From contig JBAYVI010000001.1 of NCBI GenBank assembly GCA_041674625.1, forward strand, positions 80,549 through 144,548: 64,000 nucleotides of DNA. The letters are read 5' to 3'. This DNA comes from BRH-c32 sp041674625 (lineage in GTDB: Bacteria; Bacteroidota; Ignavibacteria; Ignavibacteriales; Melioribacteraceae). The position numbers were made by a program, and so were the translations under genes. Positions 51,284 through 59,162 of this stretch are shown in pieces. How positions within the stretch are numbered: the stretch's first letter is position 1; each line of letters starts with the position of its first letter. The notes under the pieces were generated by a model, which was given only the letters and a program-made list of their open reading frames with translations, made no database searches and was not told the DNA's origin.

Positions 51284-51328
51284 AAAGCCGTTACTATCTT
51301 TTAATCAATATTAGATAGTAACGGCTTT
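51284..51328 (-). terminator. strong intrinsic terminator
   Basis: A 16-bp perfect stem (AAAGCCGTTACTATCT with AGATAGTAACGGCTTT) and a 13-base loop, followed on the minus strand by TTTATTTATT. It closes the transcript of the gene at 51347-51718. Confidence 0.8.
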
Positions 51329-51346
51329 AGGAGCTAGTTTATTTCG

Positions 51347-51718
51347 TTATGCAGCCTTCGCATGTGTCTTTCCTAACTTCTTGGCTTTCATGGGCTTAAT
51401 CTTACTGATACTGTTAGAAATATCAGCGAAGAACCCATTCTTACTTACCTGAGATACTACCCTTTTCTCAATAGCTGCCTTGATCGGGGTTTCAAAGACC
51501 AATTCCTTCATGGAATCAAATGAAACGTGCTGGCCCTTGTTGTTTTCCAGATCATAAGCCCTTTTGCCCTTACCGACTAAACGACTTGATGCTGTATACG
51601 GGATTTTGAGAAATTCAAAAACCTGATTCAGCCTTCCGGTAGTCAACCGGAAATTCTTGGAAACCCTCTCTTCTTGAATCTGATGAATGGTTTTTTCAAC
51701 TACGGTTAGATTTGCCAT
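51347..51718 (-). CDS. basic protein flanked by its own promoter and terminator
   Basis: 123 residues, basic (about KKLGKTHAKAA at the end), with an N-terminal helix and a beta-rich middle. It is one of few genes with both a promoter (51800-51828) and a terminator (51284-51328) to itself, so it is likely made in quantity. DNA binding is a guess from charge. Confidence 0.6.
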   Translation of the reverse strand: MANLTVVEKTIHQIQEERVSKNFRLTTGRLNQVFEFLKIPYTASSRLVGKGKRAYDLENNKGQHVSFDSMKELVFETPIKAAIEKRVVSQVSKNGFFADISNSISKIKPMKAKKLGKTHAKAA

Positions 51719-51799
51719 GATTTTCCTCCTACCTGTTTCGGTTTAATTTTAACTACTCGTTTTAATTGCTAGCTCCTGTTTTAAACTTCTCTTGACTAA

Positions 51800-51828
51800 A
51801 GGATACTAAATGTTAGTTCTTTTGTCAA
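51800..51828 (-). promoter_or_regulatory. sigma70-type promoter
   Basis: TTGACA, 17 bases, TATCCT with TTTAG before the -10. It sits 80 bases before the start of the gene at 51347-51718 and just inside the end of the previous gene. Confidence 0.65.
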
Positions 51829-52031
51829 GGATTATTTTGTTTCTCTAATTTTCCGAGCTTTTCGTACTCTGTTCTAAGATTACATAATTCCTCTTCAAGG
51901 TAATCTATAATCTCCTCCATTAGACTCATTTTACAGATGATACAAAGACATGGCTTCGATGACAGAGGTGTCCCTCTGTCATCCTTATAAAGTATTTTAA
52001 CTTCATTATTTCCGCACTCTAGGCATTCCAT
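51825..52031 (-). CDS. zinc-ribbon protein with coiled-coil tail
   Basis: 68 residues: CLECG at 3-7 and CLCIICK at 28-34, then a glutamate-rich helix (EEIIDYLEEELCNLRTEYEK). Confidence 0.6.
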   Translation of the reverse strand: MECLECGNNEVKILYKDDRGTPLSSKPCLCIICKMSLMEEIIDYLEEELCNLRTEYEKLGKLEKQNNP

Positions 52032-52039
52032 TATTTCAC

Positions 52040-52339
52040 CTATTTCTTAATCGTAGAGTCAATCAGAAAATAGCGTATACTGCTACTCTCTATTATTCCA
52101 GTTTCTAGGCTTTTATATTTAATGTATCCATTTTTAATATCAAGAACTTCATTTTCAACTGGACATGGATTCTTAAATGGGTCATCTACACACGAATCAT
52201 AAATCCACACTTGCCCTGCCGTAATTTTTTGTGTAGTAGATGACACTGCTATATAAACAACTACGATACTCGTGATGATAATTCCTGAAAACAAAAATAT
52301 GCCCAGAAATACTTCAGAATACCGATTAATCTTTGCCAT
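52040..52339 (-). CDS. membrane protein, unknown
   Basis: 99 residues from ATG 52339 (MAKINRYSEVFLGIFLFSGI) with AGGA upstream; an ATG two codons earlier is also possible. One hydrophobic helix (11-32), then a beta-rich domain with two cysteines (DSCVDDPFKNPC). A longer frame to 52486 runs through the structured leader and is rejected. Confidence 0.6.
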   Translation of the reverse strand: MAKINRYSEVFLGIFLFSGIIITSIVVVYIAVSSTTQKITAGQVWIYDSCVDDPFKNPCPVENEVLDIKNGYIKYKSLETGIIESSSIRYFLIDSTIKK

Positions 52340-52487
52340 AATCATTCCTATTCCTATTAAAATGAGCAAGGCATCAGGTAAGTGTGATCCTGACCGCCTT
52401 GGATTATCTGGGTTCCCCTGTACTTGTCGGCCAACCTTTTCAGATAATTGGATGCACGGCATTTCTGCGCCCGTGCTCAAAACCAAG
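52340..52487 (-). ncRNA. GC-richer structured leader (RNA element candidate)
   Basis: These 148 bases are richer in G and C than their surroundings and hold three inverted pairs: GCACGG/CCGTGC (52454-52459, 52471-52476), ATTATCTG/CAGATAAT (52403-52410, 52441-52448) and TCAGG/CCTGA (52374-52378, 52389-52393). They would make a stacked three-hairpin leader for the membrane protein gene. No known riboswitch is recognised. Confidence 0.4.
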
Positions 52488-52907
52488 CTACCCTTTCTTA
52501 GAGAAAGACAACCGAATAGAATAAGGCTTTGCCTTCAATGGACGAAGAGTCTTAACTAATTCAGCACCTAAAATTTCCGCTGCATCTTTTACGGACACTT
52601 TTACAGTATCAAAAAAACGATCCGCTTTACCGATTTTATCCATTTCCTTAAATACTTTTTCTGGATCAGCGTCTTCTCTGGATTCACAGCTTACAAATTT
52701 AAGATAAGAATTAAGGCCCGGAATGGTTTCGGTTGCCCCGGCTTGCAATTCTGTTACGGAATGTCCGGTTTCAATGTATTTATTAATCTGCTCCTTTAAG
52801 GGCTTAAGTTTCTTTTCCGCTTCCTTGATAGTTGAATCAAGAACTTCGGCTTCGTCAATTAAAGATTGAATATTTATGGCGTCTGCTTTCTTTCGTGTGA
52901 TTTTCAT
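52488..52907 (-). CDS. coiled-coil phage protein, perhaps Gam-like
   Basis: 139 residues. The N-terminal helices (SLIDEAEVLDSTIKEAEKKL, KPLKEQINKYIETG) are followed by a small beta domain and a basic end (RPLKAKPYSIRLSFSKKG). The shape suits host-nuclease-inhibitor (Gam) type proteins, but no diagnostic motif is seen. It has its own promoter at 52939-52967. Confidence 0.4.
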   Translation of the reverse strand: MKITRKKADAINIQSLIDEAEVLDSTIKEAEKKLKPLKEQINKYIETGHSVTELQAGATETIPGLNSYLKFVSCESREDADPEKVFKEMDKIGKADRFFDTVKVSVKDAAEILGAELVKTLRPLKAKPYSIRLSFSKKG

Positions 52908-52938
52908 TTTGGTCTCCTTTTAAATTCCTCTTAAATAT

Positions 52939-52967
52939 ATCTTACGAACTTAATCCCAAATTGTCAA
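52939..52967 (-). promoter_or_regulatory. sigma70-type promoter
   Basis: TTGACA, 17 bases, TAAGAT with TTCG before the -10, 32 bases upstream of the start of the gene at 52488-52907. Confidence 0.6.
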
Positions 52968-52973
52968 GGTAAT

Positions 52974-53177
52974 TTATTCCTTACAACATTCTTTAACTTG
53001 AACAGGGGTTGTGCATCCCTTACAACAGACTCGATACCCATTATATTCCCCAAGAGGCTTCTTGTGCAAAGTACAATAAGAGAACCCGGCGTATTGGCAT
53101 AAGTTTTTGTAGTTCTCTTCATCCCAAACGTGATTCTTATCTCCTGTGAATTCACAAAATCTGATTTTCTTTTTCAT
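52974..53177 (-). CDS. small cysteine-rich protein
   Basis: 67 residues with nine cysteines (CTLH, CCKGC, CC near the end), likely zinc-binding. The other frame in the same place (52964-53155) is rejected because it has no site and few features. Confidence 0.6.
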   Translation of the reverse strand: MKKKIRFCEFTGDKNHVWDEENYKNLCQYAGFSYCTLHKKPLGEYNGYRVCCKGCTTPVQVKECCKE

Positions 53178-53180
53178 TTG

Positions 53181-54770
53181 TTACTCCAACAAAAAATTCA
53201 TTTTATTTTCAGGTAGAAGAGGAGCACCAACATACTTACTATAAATTTCCTCCCCTTCAAATGAATCAACAATACCTTTTTCTTCTTTATTCAAATCTTT
53301 ATAATTCTTCTGCCCATATGATCCCGGCAACCAGTTTTTACCAGCGCAAGCGGCCCTATTAAAACGAGCCAATAAATCCAAATCTTTAAAAGTCAAATGC
53401 AGAGTCCCTTTCTTATGGGCTGTGATTTTGAAATATTTATTTTCAGCCTTATTTTCTCCTAAATGGAGTGACTTTTCAAGAGTTTCCGCAATTCCTTCGC
53501 TAATGTCCATCCCATTGAAGTAAGACATTACAACATCAATATCCCTCAATGCTTCTCTTGCTTTATAGTCTAGCTTCCATTTGCCCCAATCTTGGAATGG
53601 GCCACCATACGAGCCATAAACCGGAAAGACAATCCTATGATTTACACGGAAGCAATCGTTCGTTTTCCATCCATTAAAGTAATGTACATTTTTAATATGT
53701 TCCGATTCGCTCCAATGGTGCTTCCTTGTAAAGGTATCGAAAACTTCAAGAATGGCTTGTGTTATAATATCGTTATGATTGCCGATTAAATTCAAAACAA
53801 ATTGCCTTATATTGTCTTCTGTAAAATCCATTACCGTTCTTGTTTCAATTTCTTTTTCAAATTCAGACCTGCTCTTACCAGTCATTCTTTGTTTTACTTC
53901 TTTTAGTTCAAATGTCCTTCTCCAGAAATTTTTTCTAATTTTAGCAGTTACTTCATTAATTCTATCTTTAACCATTTCAGTTAAATTCTTAGAGGCGTTG
54001 TATCTAAGTCTAGTATCTTCATCGTTACATGACAAAAATACGTAATTTCCTACTTTGTTATAATTCCTGAAATAATTTATAATAGTATTAATACACAAAT
54101 CAATGACTTGATTGTATTCATCTACAAGTTCCTGTACGCAAAGCCCCTTTGAAACTTCATAATTTGTTTCTGGATCGAACTCAATTTCTTTTACTGTATC
54201 AACACAACCACCGAATAAATCACTTTCAATGTCTCTCTTAATAGTAAGAGAAATTAAGGCGACTTCTACATTAGTCTTTCTCTCAGCATCAATAAATGCA
54301 TCTTTAATGTACTCAATTTCCGCATTTAATTCTTCTAATTTTTGAACCAGCAATTTTCTTGTGCTAGAGAAAGGATTTTTGATACTTTCTGCATTGATTA
54401 AACAAATAATACTCCCAGAATAAAGTATCTCAATCGCTTTTAACAAATGCCTATCTCCTTCGCCAAAGGGGAAATTAGCGAAGATCAGATCAAATTTATC
54501 CGGCCCTGAGAAAGAGAGGAAATCAGAATCTATTACTTTAATTCCTTTCCCTCTAAGAATGTGTTGTAGATTTTCATCTTTCTCAATCGCGGAAATATCA
54601 ATTCTCCGATTTTTGAATCTATCATTTAGTCTTTCTACAAGATCCCCCTTCCCGGCAGAAGGCTCAAGAATACTTTTAATATTTTTAGCTATATCTGGAG
54701 TGATTTTTGAGAGCATCTTAGAAATAAGATGCGGAGGGGTAGGGTAAAAATCTGGATTACTTGTGAACAT
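53181..54770 (-). CDS. DNA methyltransferase-like protein with DUF4942-type C-terminus
   Basis: 529 residues. The N-terminal SAM-binding motif is ILEPSAGKGDL (about 34-44) and the catalytic motif reads IFANFPFGEG (about 94-103), where adenine-N6 enzymes usually have NPPF/Y. The C-terminal two thirds resemble the DUF4942 proteins of phages and plasmids (EVFDTFTRKHHWSE, NGWKTNDCFRVNHRIVFP). It may modify phage DNA to evade restriction, but the changed NPPY motif leaves activity uncertain. Confidence 0.75.
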   Translation of the reverse strand: MFTSNPDFYPTPPHLISKMLSKITPDIAKNIKSILEPSAGKGDLVERLNDRFKNRRIDISAIEKDENLQHILRGKGIKVIDSDFLSFSGPDKFDLIFANFPFGEGDRHLLKAIEILYSGSIICLINAESIKNPFSSTRKLLVQKLEELNAEIEYIKDAFIDAERKTNVEVALISLTIKRDIESDLFGGCVDTVKEIEFDPETNYEVSKGLCVQELVDEYNQVIDLCINTIINYFRNYNKVGNYVFLSCNDEDTRLRYNASKNLTEMVKDRINEVTAKIRKNFWRRTFELKEVKQRMTGKSRSEFEKEIETRTVMDFTEDNIRQFVLNLIGNHNDIITQAILEVFDTFTRKHHWSESEHIKNVHYFNGWKTNDCFRVNHRIVFPVYGSYGGPFQDWGKWKLDYKAREALRDIDVVMSYFNGMDISEGIAETLEKSLHLGENKAENKYFKITAHKKGTLHLTFKDLDLLARFNRAACAGKNWLPGSYGQKNYKDLNKEEKGIVDSFEGEEIYSKYVGAPLLPENKMNFLLE

Positions 54771-54924
54771 TTTTCAATTCCTTTATTCTCATATCCGTCC
54801 AATAGCAAACATTTTCTCCAAAACACCCTTGCCAATACGCTTTATGTTTCGCCCATGCTAATCGCAAAGACCAACAGGAAGTATCTCTACTTGAACTAAA
54901 TCGTTTCCGGTAATCGTATTTCAT
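54757..54924 (-). CDS. hypothetical basic protein
   Basis: 55 residues from ATG 54924 (MKYDYRKRFSSSRDTSCWSL), with AAGGAG upstream. Basic and aromatic; no family recognised. Confidence 0.55.
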   Translation of the reverse strand: MKYDYRKRFSSSRDTSCWSLRLAWAKHKAYWQGCFGENVCYWTDMRIKELKNVHK

Positions 54925-55115
54925 TTGGACTCCTTTGTATGTCCACAAAATGAACATTCCCACCAATTGGTATAATACCCGTCAACGGAATCGGATTGTT
55001 CAAAATCCATCTTTCTAAAATGACATATAGGAGAACTTTCATGGATTTTATTAGCCATTTCTATATTTACTTGATTCATTCCGTCCATAATTTTGAACAT
55101 TTCATTGTCGTTCAT
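54921..55115 (-). CDS. hypothetical protein with CxxC end
   Basis: 64 residues with a helical start and a C-terminal WWECSFCGHTKES; CHF at 31-33 may add ligands. Confidence 0.6.
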   Translation of the reverse strand: MNDNEMFKIMDGMNQVNIEMANKIHESSPICHFRKMDFEQSDSVDGYYTNWWECSFCGHTKESK

Positions 55116-55116
55116 T

Positions 55117-55596
55117 TTATTTCTCCCAACTAACTGTATCTTGCCATCCTTGGGTATCTTCTTTAGATAAATTGGAGATATATGTGTTTATTCCAGCTTT
55201 AATAAGATTATTTTCTAATTCTTTATTAGATAGTTTTGAGAAATGATTATCAATTCGTTCTATAAGTAATAATTCTTCTATTAATTCCCGGCAATCTGGA
55301 CAACGCCTACATAATTCTTTTATACTCTCAAACCCATTTACTGTCGCAAATCTATGGTCTAAAGGTAGATAACTCAAATCAGGCAATTCGTAAGGACTGT
55401 TATGGTTCTTGAGTGTAGTGGCTAATTCATCATGCCTTGTTTCCATAGATTCAGGCTCAATTTGAACAACAGGGCTTATTCTACCCGCGATTGAATGGTG
55501 TTTTAAGAAGTTGTGCCTATGCTTGTGAATTTCGCCGTGTTCCCCAACCCTGTGTTTCTGGCACATAAATTCCGGTGGTATCATCCACATTCTCAT
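55117..55596 (-). CDS. pyrimidine-dimer DNA glycosylase-like protein
   Basis: 159 residues. The start MRMWMIPPEFMCQKHRVGEH, then EIHKHRHNFLKHHSIAGRI, fits the phage family related to T4 endonuclease V (M-R-x-W, then CxxHxxGEHxExH). A conserved RHDELA follows near 70. T4 endonuclease V removes UV-induced thymine dimers; whether this relative is active cannot be told. Confidence 0.6.
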   Translation of the reverse strand: MRMWMIPPEFMCQKHRVGEHGEIHKHRHNFLKHHSIAGRISPVVQIEPESMETRHDELATTLKNHNSPYELPDLSYLPLDHRFATVNGFESIKELCRRCPDCRELIEELLLIERIDNHFSKLSNKELENNLIKAGINTYISNLSKEDTQGWQDTVSWEK

Positions 55597-55599
55597 AAA

Positions 55600-55776
55600 T
55601 TACTCCTCATTTCTATCAATGACTTTCCAATAATAGCAGGTTTCTTTAGAGCCTATACCAATATCTCTATAAGCGCAACAACCGTTTGTTTCTAATAGAC
55701 ATGTTTCGTAAATTGTATGATCTCTTCCGTAAAAGTAGAAACACCCATATTCTGCTTTGTTTGAGATAGGTTTCAT
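55600..55776 (-). CDS. small cysteine-containing protein
   Basis: 58 residues from ATG 55776 (MKPISNKAEYGCFYFYGRDH) with CLLETNGCC in the middle. It fits between two genes without overlap. Confidence 0.55.
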   Translation of the reverse strand: MKPISNKAEYGCFYFYGRDHTIYETCLLETNGCCAYRDIGIGSKETCYYWKVIDRNEE

Positions 55777-55778
55777 GG

Positions 55779-56135
55779 TTAACTCACCGTATATGGCGAT
55801 TTTGTAGGAGTTACATCTTCGATACTACAAGAACTCAACAGCATACATATTTCTTCTGGTGTAGGATTCTCATCATCCAATTCCGCCATCCGTCTAAGAA
55901 CATCTTTAAATTTAAACAAAGCATCCCATGAATCATCAAATGCACAAAGTTTAGGTACTTCTCTTCCAGCAAGTTTAATCCACTTAATTGAAAATTCCCC
56001 GGTAGTCCCTCCATCTTTATGATAAAACCCCATAGTAATTTCATCAATAATATCACTATGAAGTAAATTTGAGGGGCCGTAATATGCACGGGAAAGATGG
56101 ATAAATTGTCTTTTGCAATCAGAATGGTCTTTCAT
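55779..56135 (-). CDS. conserved phage protein, unknown
   Basis: 118 residues. The segment IIDEITMGFYHKDGGTTGEF, then WIKLAGREVPKL, is one I recall in phage genomes without a function. It follows the tRNA-like gene. Confidence 0.6.
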   Translation of the reverse strand: MKDHSDCKRQFIHLSRAYYGPSNLLHSDIIDEITMGFYHKDGGTTGEFSIKWIKLAGREVPKLCAFDDSWDALFKFKDVLRRMAELDDENPTPEEICMLLSSCSIEDVTPTKSPYTVS

Positions 56136-56154
56136 AATAATCTCCTTAATTTGA

Positions 56155-56222
56155 GAAGCTCGATGGGAATTGAACCCACATTAACCAATATAACTTGCCT
56201 AGGTCTCAAGCTCACGAGCTTC
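56155..56222 (-). tRNA. tRNA-like gene, apparently without a D-arm
   Basis: An 8-bp end stem (GAAGCTCG with CGAGCTTC) and a T-arm GTGGG-TTCAATT-CCCAT are clear. Between them only 42 bases remain, with one hairpin (CTTG, nine bases, CAAG) and no room for both D and anticodon arms. No CCA is encoded. It has its own promoter at 56236-56264. A decayed tRNA or a tRNA-shaped RNA; isotype not assigned. Confidence 0.5.
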
Positions 56223-56235
56223 ATTTGTTAGAGAT

Positions 56236-56264
56236 AGATTACAAAGTATTGAGGGATTAGTCAA
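56236..56264 (-). promoter_or_regulatory. sigma70-type promoter of the tRNA-like gene
   Basis: TTGACT, 17 bases, TAATCT with CTTTG before the -10. It is almost the same over 30 bases as the promoter at 59161-59189 (shared CAATACTTTGTAAT). Confidence 0.65.
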
Positions 56265-56294
56265 GGAGAAATACGATAAGGGAATAAATGGAAT

Positions 56295-57659
56295 TTATAG
56301 CCAGCCCATATTTTTATAAATAGAAATCCTGGAGATTGCATGTGCCGAAAGGTGCTTGTATGGGTCAAGAAAATCAACAAAAATAACTTCACTTTTCTCT
56401 TCAGTTTTCCCTAATCCGCGCCCCATTTTCTGTAAAAGTCGCTCTTCGCTCTTTTGGCCTGAAGAATTGATAACACAAGCCAAATCGGGAAGTGTAACTC
56501 CCTCTGTCCACACTGTGCTGGAGATTACACACTTGATTTCCCCACTCTTTAATTTTTCTTTTGTGTCTTGCCTATCTTCTCCACTTACCTTCCCTTCTAC
56601 TGTTTCATGGATAACACCAATTTTATTTAAGCATTGAGAAATTAAAGAAATGTGTTCTAAATTATTACAGAAAATTAAAACAGTTTGATTTAAATCAACA
56701 ATACTCTTTGTGTATTTTGCGATTATATTATTTCTAACAGTATTTTTAATAATTCCTGCTTCATAAATCTCCCTGTACGTCTTAAGGTCAGCAATTACTT
56801 TTGAAATAGGAACAACAAGCAAATCTACTTTTGGTTTAGAAAGCACTCCATGTTTTTCAATCCCATCTTTTACTGAAAGTTCCATAATTGTATCGCCTAG
56901 AAGTCCTTGAAGCATTAGTTGTTTATCTATCTTTTTAGGGAGAGTTGCACTGAACCCGATTCTGACATTTGCCATACAGGTAGAAAGGATTTTTTCGAGC
57001 GATCCCCCCTCTGCACTCATTAGATGAATTTCATCTGCGAAGAGGACATTATAATTCCAAGCTAGATCAATTAAATTTAATTTGGAATAAGTTTGAACCG
57101 TGCTGATAACAATTTTTTCTGTGATTTTTTTGTTCCCATCGCCCAATTTACATGCTTTAAAACCACATTCAACAAATTTAGCATGTATTTCGTTTACGAT
57201 ATCAATGGAAGGGGCTAGGTATAAAATGGAAGGGTTCTCAAAACAACTTGCGGCACCAATGGCGATTATTGATTTTCCAGAACGTGTGGCGGCATGTATA
57301 ATTCCTCGCTGTTTCTCAACGATTGACTTAATTGCATCCAGTTGGTAATCCCTTATCTCTATCCCAATCAAAACCGGCTCTCTTATTATTACAAGCCTTT
57401 CCATTTCACCAATTAAAGAAAATGAAATACTCCGTTTCTCACAAAATATTTTAATTTTATCAACAAAACCAGCATAACACCAGAATCCAGTTTTCTTATC
57501 CCCGAAGACAAAACTCTTGTTATATGTCTGTTTTGTTTTTCCTCTTGGCCCACTGCGCCAGAATTCACACGGATAACTCAGACATTCTTTGACTATCTCA
57601 TGTCCTGAGTTTATATTCACACATGTCGAGTCAACTATTTCTAATCTTACATTATCCAT
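56295..57659 (-). CDS. UvsW-like superfamily 2 helicase
   Basis: 454 residues. After a beta-rich N-terminal domain (1-95) come motif Q-like RDYQLDAIKSI, motif I AATRSGKS (near 123-130), motif II ADEIH, motif III GFSATLP, and motif VI LLQKMGRGLGK. The DEAH box reads DEIH. UvsW of T4 rewinds branched DNA and unwinds R-loops, shifting replication from origins to recombination; with RecA, SbcCD and endonuclease VII this set suggests the same mode here. Confidence 0.85.
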   Translation of the reverse strand: MDNVRLEIVDSTCVNINSGHEIVKECLSYPCEFWRSGPRGKTKQTYNKSFVFGDKKTGFWCYAGFVDKIKIFCEKRSISFSLIGEMERLVIIREPVLIGIEIRDYQLDAIKSIVEKQRGIIHAATRSGKSIIAIGAASCFENPSILYLAPSIDIVNEIHAKFVECGFKACKLGDGNKKITEKIVISTVQTYSKLNLIDLAWNYNVLFADEIHLMSAEGGSLEKILSTCMANVRIGFSATLPKKIDKQLMLQGLLGDTIMELSVKDGIEKHGVLSKPKVDLLVVPISKVIADLKTYREIYEAGIIKNTVRNNIIAKYTKSIVDLNQTVLIFCNNLEHISLISQCLNKIGVIHETVEGKVSGEDRQDTKEKLKSGEIKCVISSTVWTEGVTLPDLACVINSSGQKSEERLLQKMGRGLGKTEEKSEVIFVDFLDPYKHLSAHAISRISIYKNMGWL

Positions 57660-57845
57660 TTACGCCCTAACCCGTTCGGCTGTACCAACATATTCCATTT
57701 CTTCCCACTTCGCCCTGTAGTAAGCTTGAGCACCCCATTCTTTGGGGTCAGTAATAACCATGATACAAGCGGCAAACATTTTATTAGCAACTAATTCAGG
57801 ATTGAGTTGGACAAGATCCCCGATTTCTAAATTTCTCTTTTCCAT
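57660..57845 (-). CDS. conserved small phage protein
   Basis: 61 residues (EIGDLVQLNPELVANKMFAA, then PKEWGAQAYY). The pattern GDLVQ ... PKxWGxQxY is one I recall from phage proteins, function unknown. It starts one base before the helicase gene. Confidence 0.6.
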   Translation of the reverse strand: MEKRNLEIGDLVQLNPELVANKMFAACIMVITDPKEWGAQAYYRAKWEEMEYVGTAERVRA

Positions 57846-57855
57846 TTTATTCCTC

Positions 57856-58017
57856 TTAAAATATTAATTTAGCTGAAATTAACAATGCCCAGCCTAAAGC
57901 GAACATAAATGATTGGGCACTTGAGATATTTTTCTTAAAAATAAAACCACCAATTACTGGCACAGAATACATAATCCCTATAAGTAATCCCATGCTTGCG
58001 ATAATATTATTCAACAT
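57856..58017 (-). CDS. small membrane protein
   Basis: 53 residues from ATG 58017 with two hydrophobic helices (MGLLIGIMYSVPVIGGFIF; FMFALGWALLISAKLIF). The start overlaps the upstream stop (TAATG). Confidence 0.6.
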   Translation of the reverse strand: MLNNIIASMGLLIGIMYSVPVIGGFIFKKNISSAQSFMFALGWALLISAKLIF

Positions 58018-58367
58018 TACTTCCCCTTACTCCTAATAAATTCTTTCCCTTCTTTAAGAGCGTCAATAAATGACTGAATATGCTCTTCTCCGCCAAAATA
58101 AATACACCCTTCTGTTTCAAGAGTATTATTAAACAAAATCTTGTAAATAGCAACGAATTTATTCTTCCAAGTTTCAAGAAAATTAAACCGATGCGGGTAA
58201 AATCCTACTGTTTTGTAGAAAGTGAGAGTCGGTAAAAAATCAGAAATTTCAAAATCAGCCCATATATCACACTCAGGGCTTTGGCAATCACAAGCAATTC
58301 TAAATGTAATTGACGGATCTTTACCATTATGTTCAGATGTTTTCATTACACGGTAAGATGTTTTCAT
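58017..58367 (-). CDS. hypothetical protein with repeated start
   Basis: 116 residues. The gene opens with two in-frame copies of the same 12 bases (ATGAAAACATCT, giving MKTSYRV then MKTSEHN), so either ATG could be used. A CDCQSPECD knot lies near 26-34. Function unknown. Confidence 0.55.
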   Translation of the reverse strand: MKTSYRVMKTSEHNGKDPSITFRIACDCQSPECDIWADFEISDFLPTLTFYKTVGFYPHRFNFLETWKNKFVAIYKILFNNTLETEGCIYFGGEEHIQSFIDALKEGKEFIRSKGK

Positions 58368-58373
58368 TATTAT

Positions 58374-58544
58374 TCACTCTATCTCTTGGATAGTAATTTT
58401 ATATTTTTTACCGACTTTCAATCTATAAGCGCAAAACATCCCATCATCGCTGAAAATGCCAATTCCATCGGTCCATGCCCCTATTTCTGGAGAATCTTTC
58501 TTGACCTTCTTTGCTTCTGAAATAAAAACAAATTCTTCTTTCAT
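58374..58544 (-). CDS. hypothetical small protein
   Basis: 56 residues from ATG 58544 (MKEEFVFISEAKKVKKDSPE), ending in a beta-rich part. No family recognised. Confidence 0.55.
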   Translation of the reverse strand: MKEEFVFISEAKKVKKDSPEIGAWTDGIGIFSDDGMFCAYRLKVGKKYKITIQEIE

Positions 58545-58545
58545 T

Positions 58546-58713
58546 TTATTCGTCCTCTAAATGGCAGTCTTTATCAATGGCCAAAGCCTCTACCGACCTA
58601 TCTAAATGATTGCAATAAAATTTATATGTTTCACAGTCGAAAAGACTACCATCAATCTTCTCGGAAAACGGACACTCTCTACAGCAATCCACATGTATAA
58701 TCGCTATTTTCAT
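58546..58713 (-). CDS. small cysteine-rich protein
   Basis: 55 residues from ATG 58713 (MKIAIIHVDCCRECPFSEKI) with CCREC, C31, C38 and C50 spacings, probably zinc-binding. Confidence 0.55.
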   Translation of the reverse strand: MKIAIIHVDCCRECPFSEKIDGSLFDCETYKFYCNHLDRSVEALAIDKDCHLEDE

Positions 58714-58907
58714 ATTTTCCCCTTAAAAATATCGCCAAAGATATCTCCTAAATCGTTCTTAGGTATTTTTGTTTTATTCATCATGTCAGAAGCCAAGCGT
58801 TTTCGGTTGCAATTTTCACATAGGCATACAATTCCAATTTTTAATTTGCTACCAGTTGCAATTTCCCCTAGATATAATCCACAGACACAGTATATTTTCT
58901 TAGACAT
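58710..58907 (-). CDS. zinc-ribbon protein
   Basis: 65 residues from ATG 58907 (MSKKIYCVCGLYLGEIATGS) with CVCG at 7-10 and CLCENCNRKR at 28-37. AGGA eight bases upstream; the start overlaps the stop of the frameshifted gene. Confidence 0.6.
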   Translation of the reverse strand: MSKKIYCVCGLYLGEIATGSKLKIGIVCLCENCNRKRLASDMMNKTKIPKNDLGDIFGDIFKGKI

Positions 58908-59071
58908 GATTTGTATCCTCACCCTTTGGCGACTTCCTTACAAGCCGACTAAATTGCACAAAGAAAACAGCCTTACAATGGGAACATCTTGGAACTTTTA
59001 ATACAAAATTTCAAATTATTCGATCCGCAAAATGGGCAAAATTCTACTAAGGGTTCTTTTAATTGTGACAT
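58900..59071 (-). pseudogene. zinc-ribbon gene with frameshift
   Basis: ATG 59071 (GAGG upstream) opens MSQLKEPLVEFCPFCGSNNL. The second half of the ribbon, RCSHCKAVFFVQFSRLVRKS, is in another frame and stops at 58900, overlapping the next gene. Dropping one T from a TTTT run gives NNLKFVLKVPRCSHC. Confidence 0.55.
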
Positions 59072-59072
59072 T

Positions 59073-59162
59073 TTACTCTTCCTCGATAGACTCTTCTGAT
59101 TCAATAGATTCTTCTGACTCAATACTCTCAAGTTGCTTATATAATTTTTGTTTAGTGAGCAC
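59073..59162 (-). repeat. tandem 18-base repeat, possible acidic micro-ORF
   Basis: From GTG 59162 a 29-codon frame encodes three repeats of SIESEE. The start would lie inside the -10 box of the promoter at 59161-59189, so the frame is more likely an untranslated leader. The repeat unit at DNA level is about TCTATTGAATCAGAAGAG. Confidence 0.4.

Noticed and set aside
52964..53155. Overlapping frame beside the cysteine-rich gene at 52974
   Set aside because: No ribosome site; the other frame has the strong start, the regular cysteines and the proper spacing to the methyltransferase gene.
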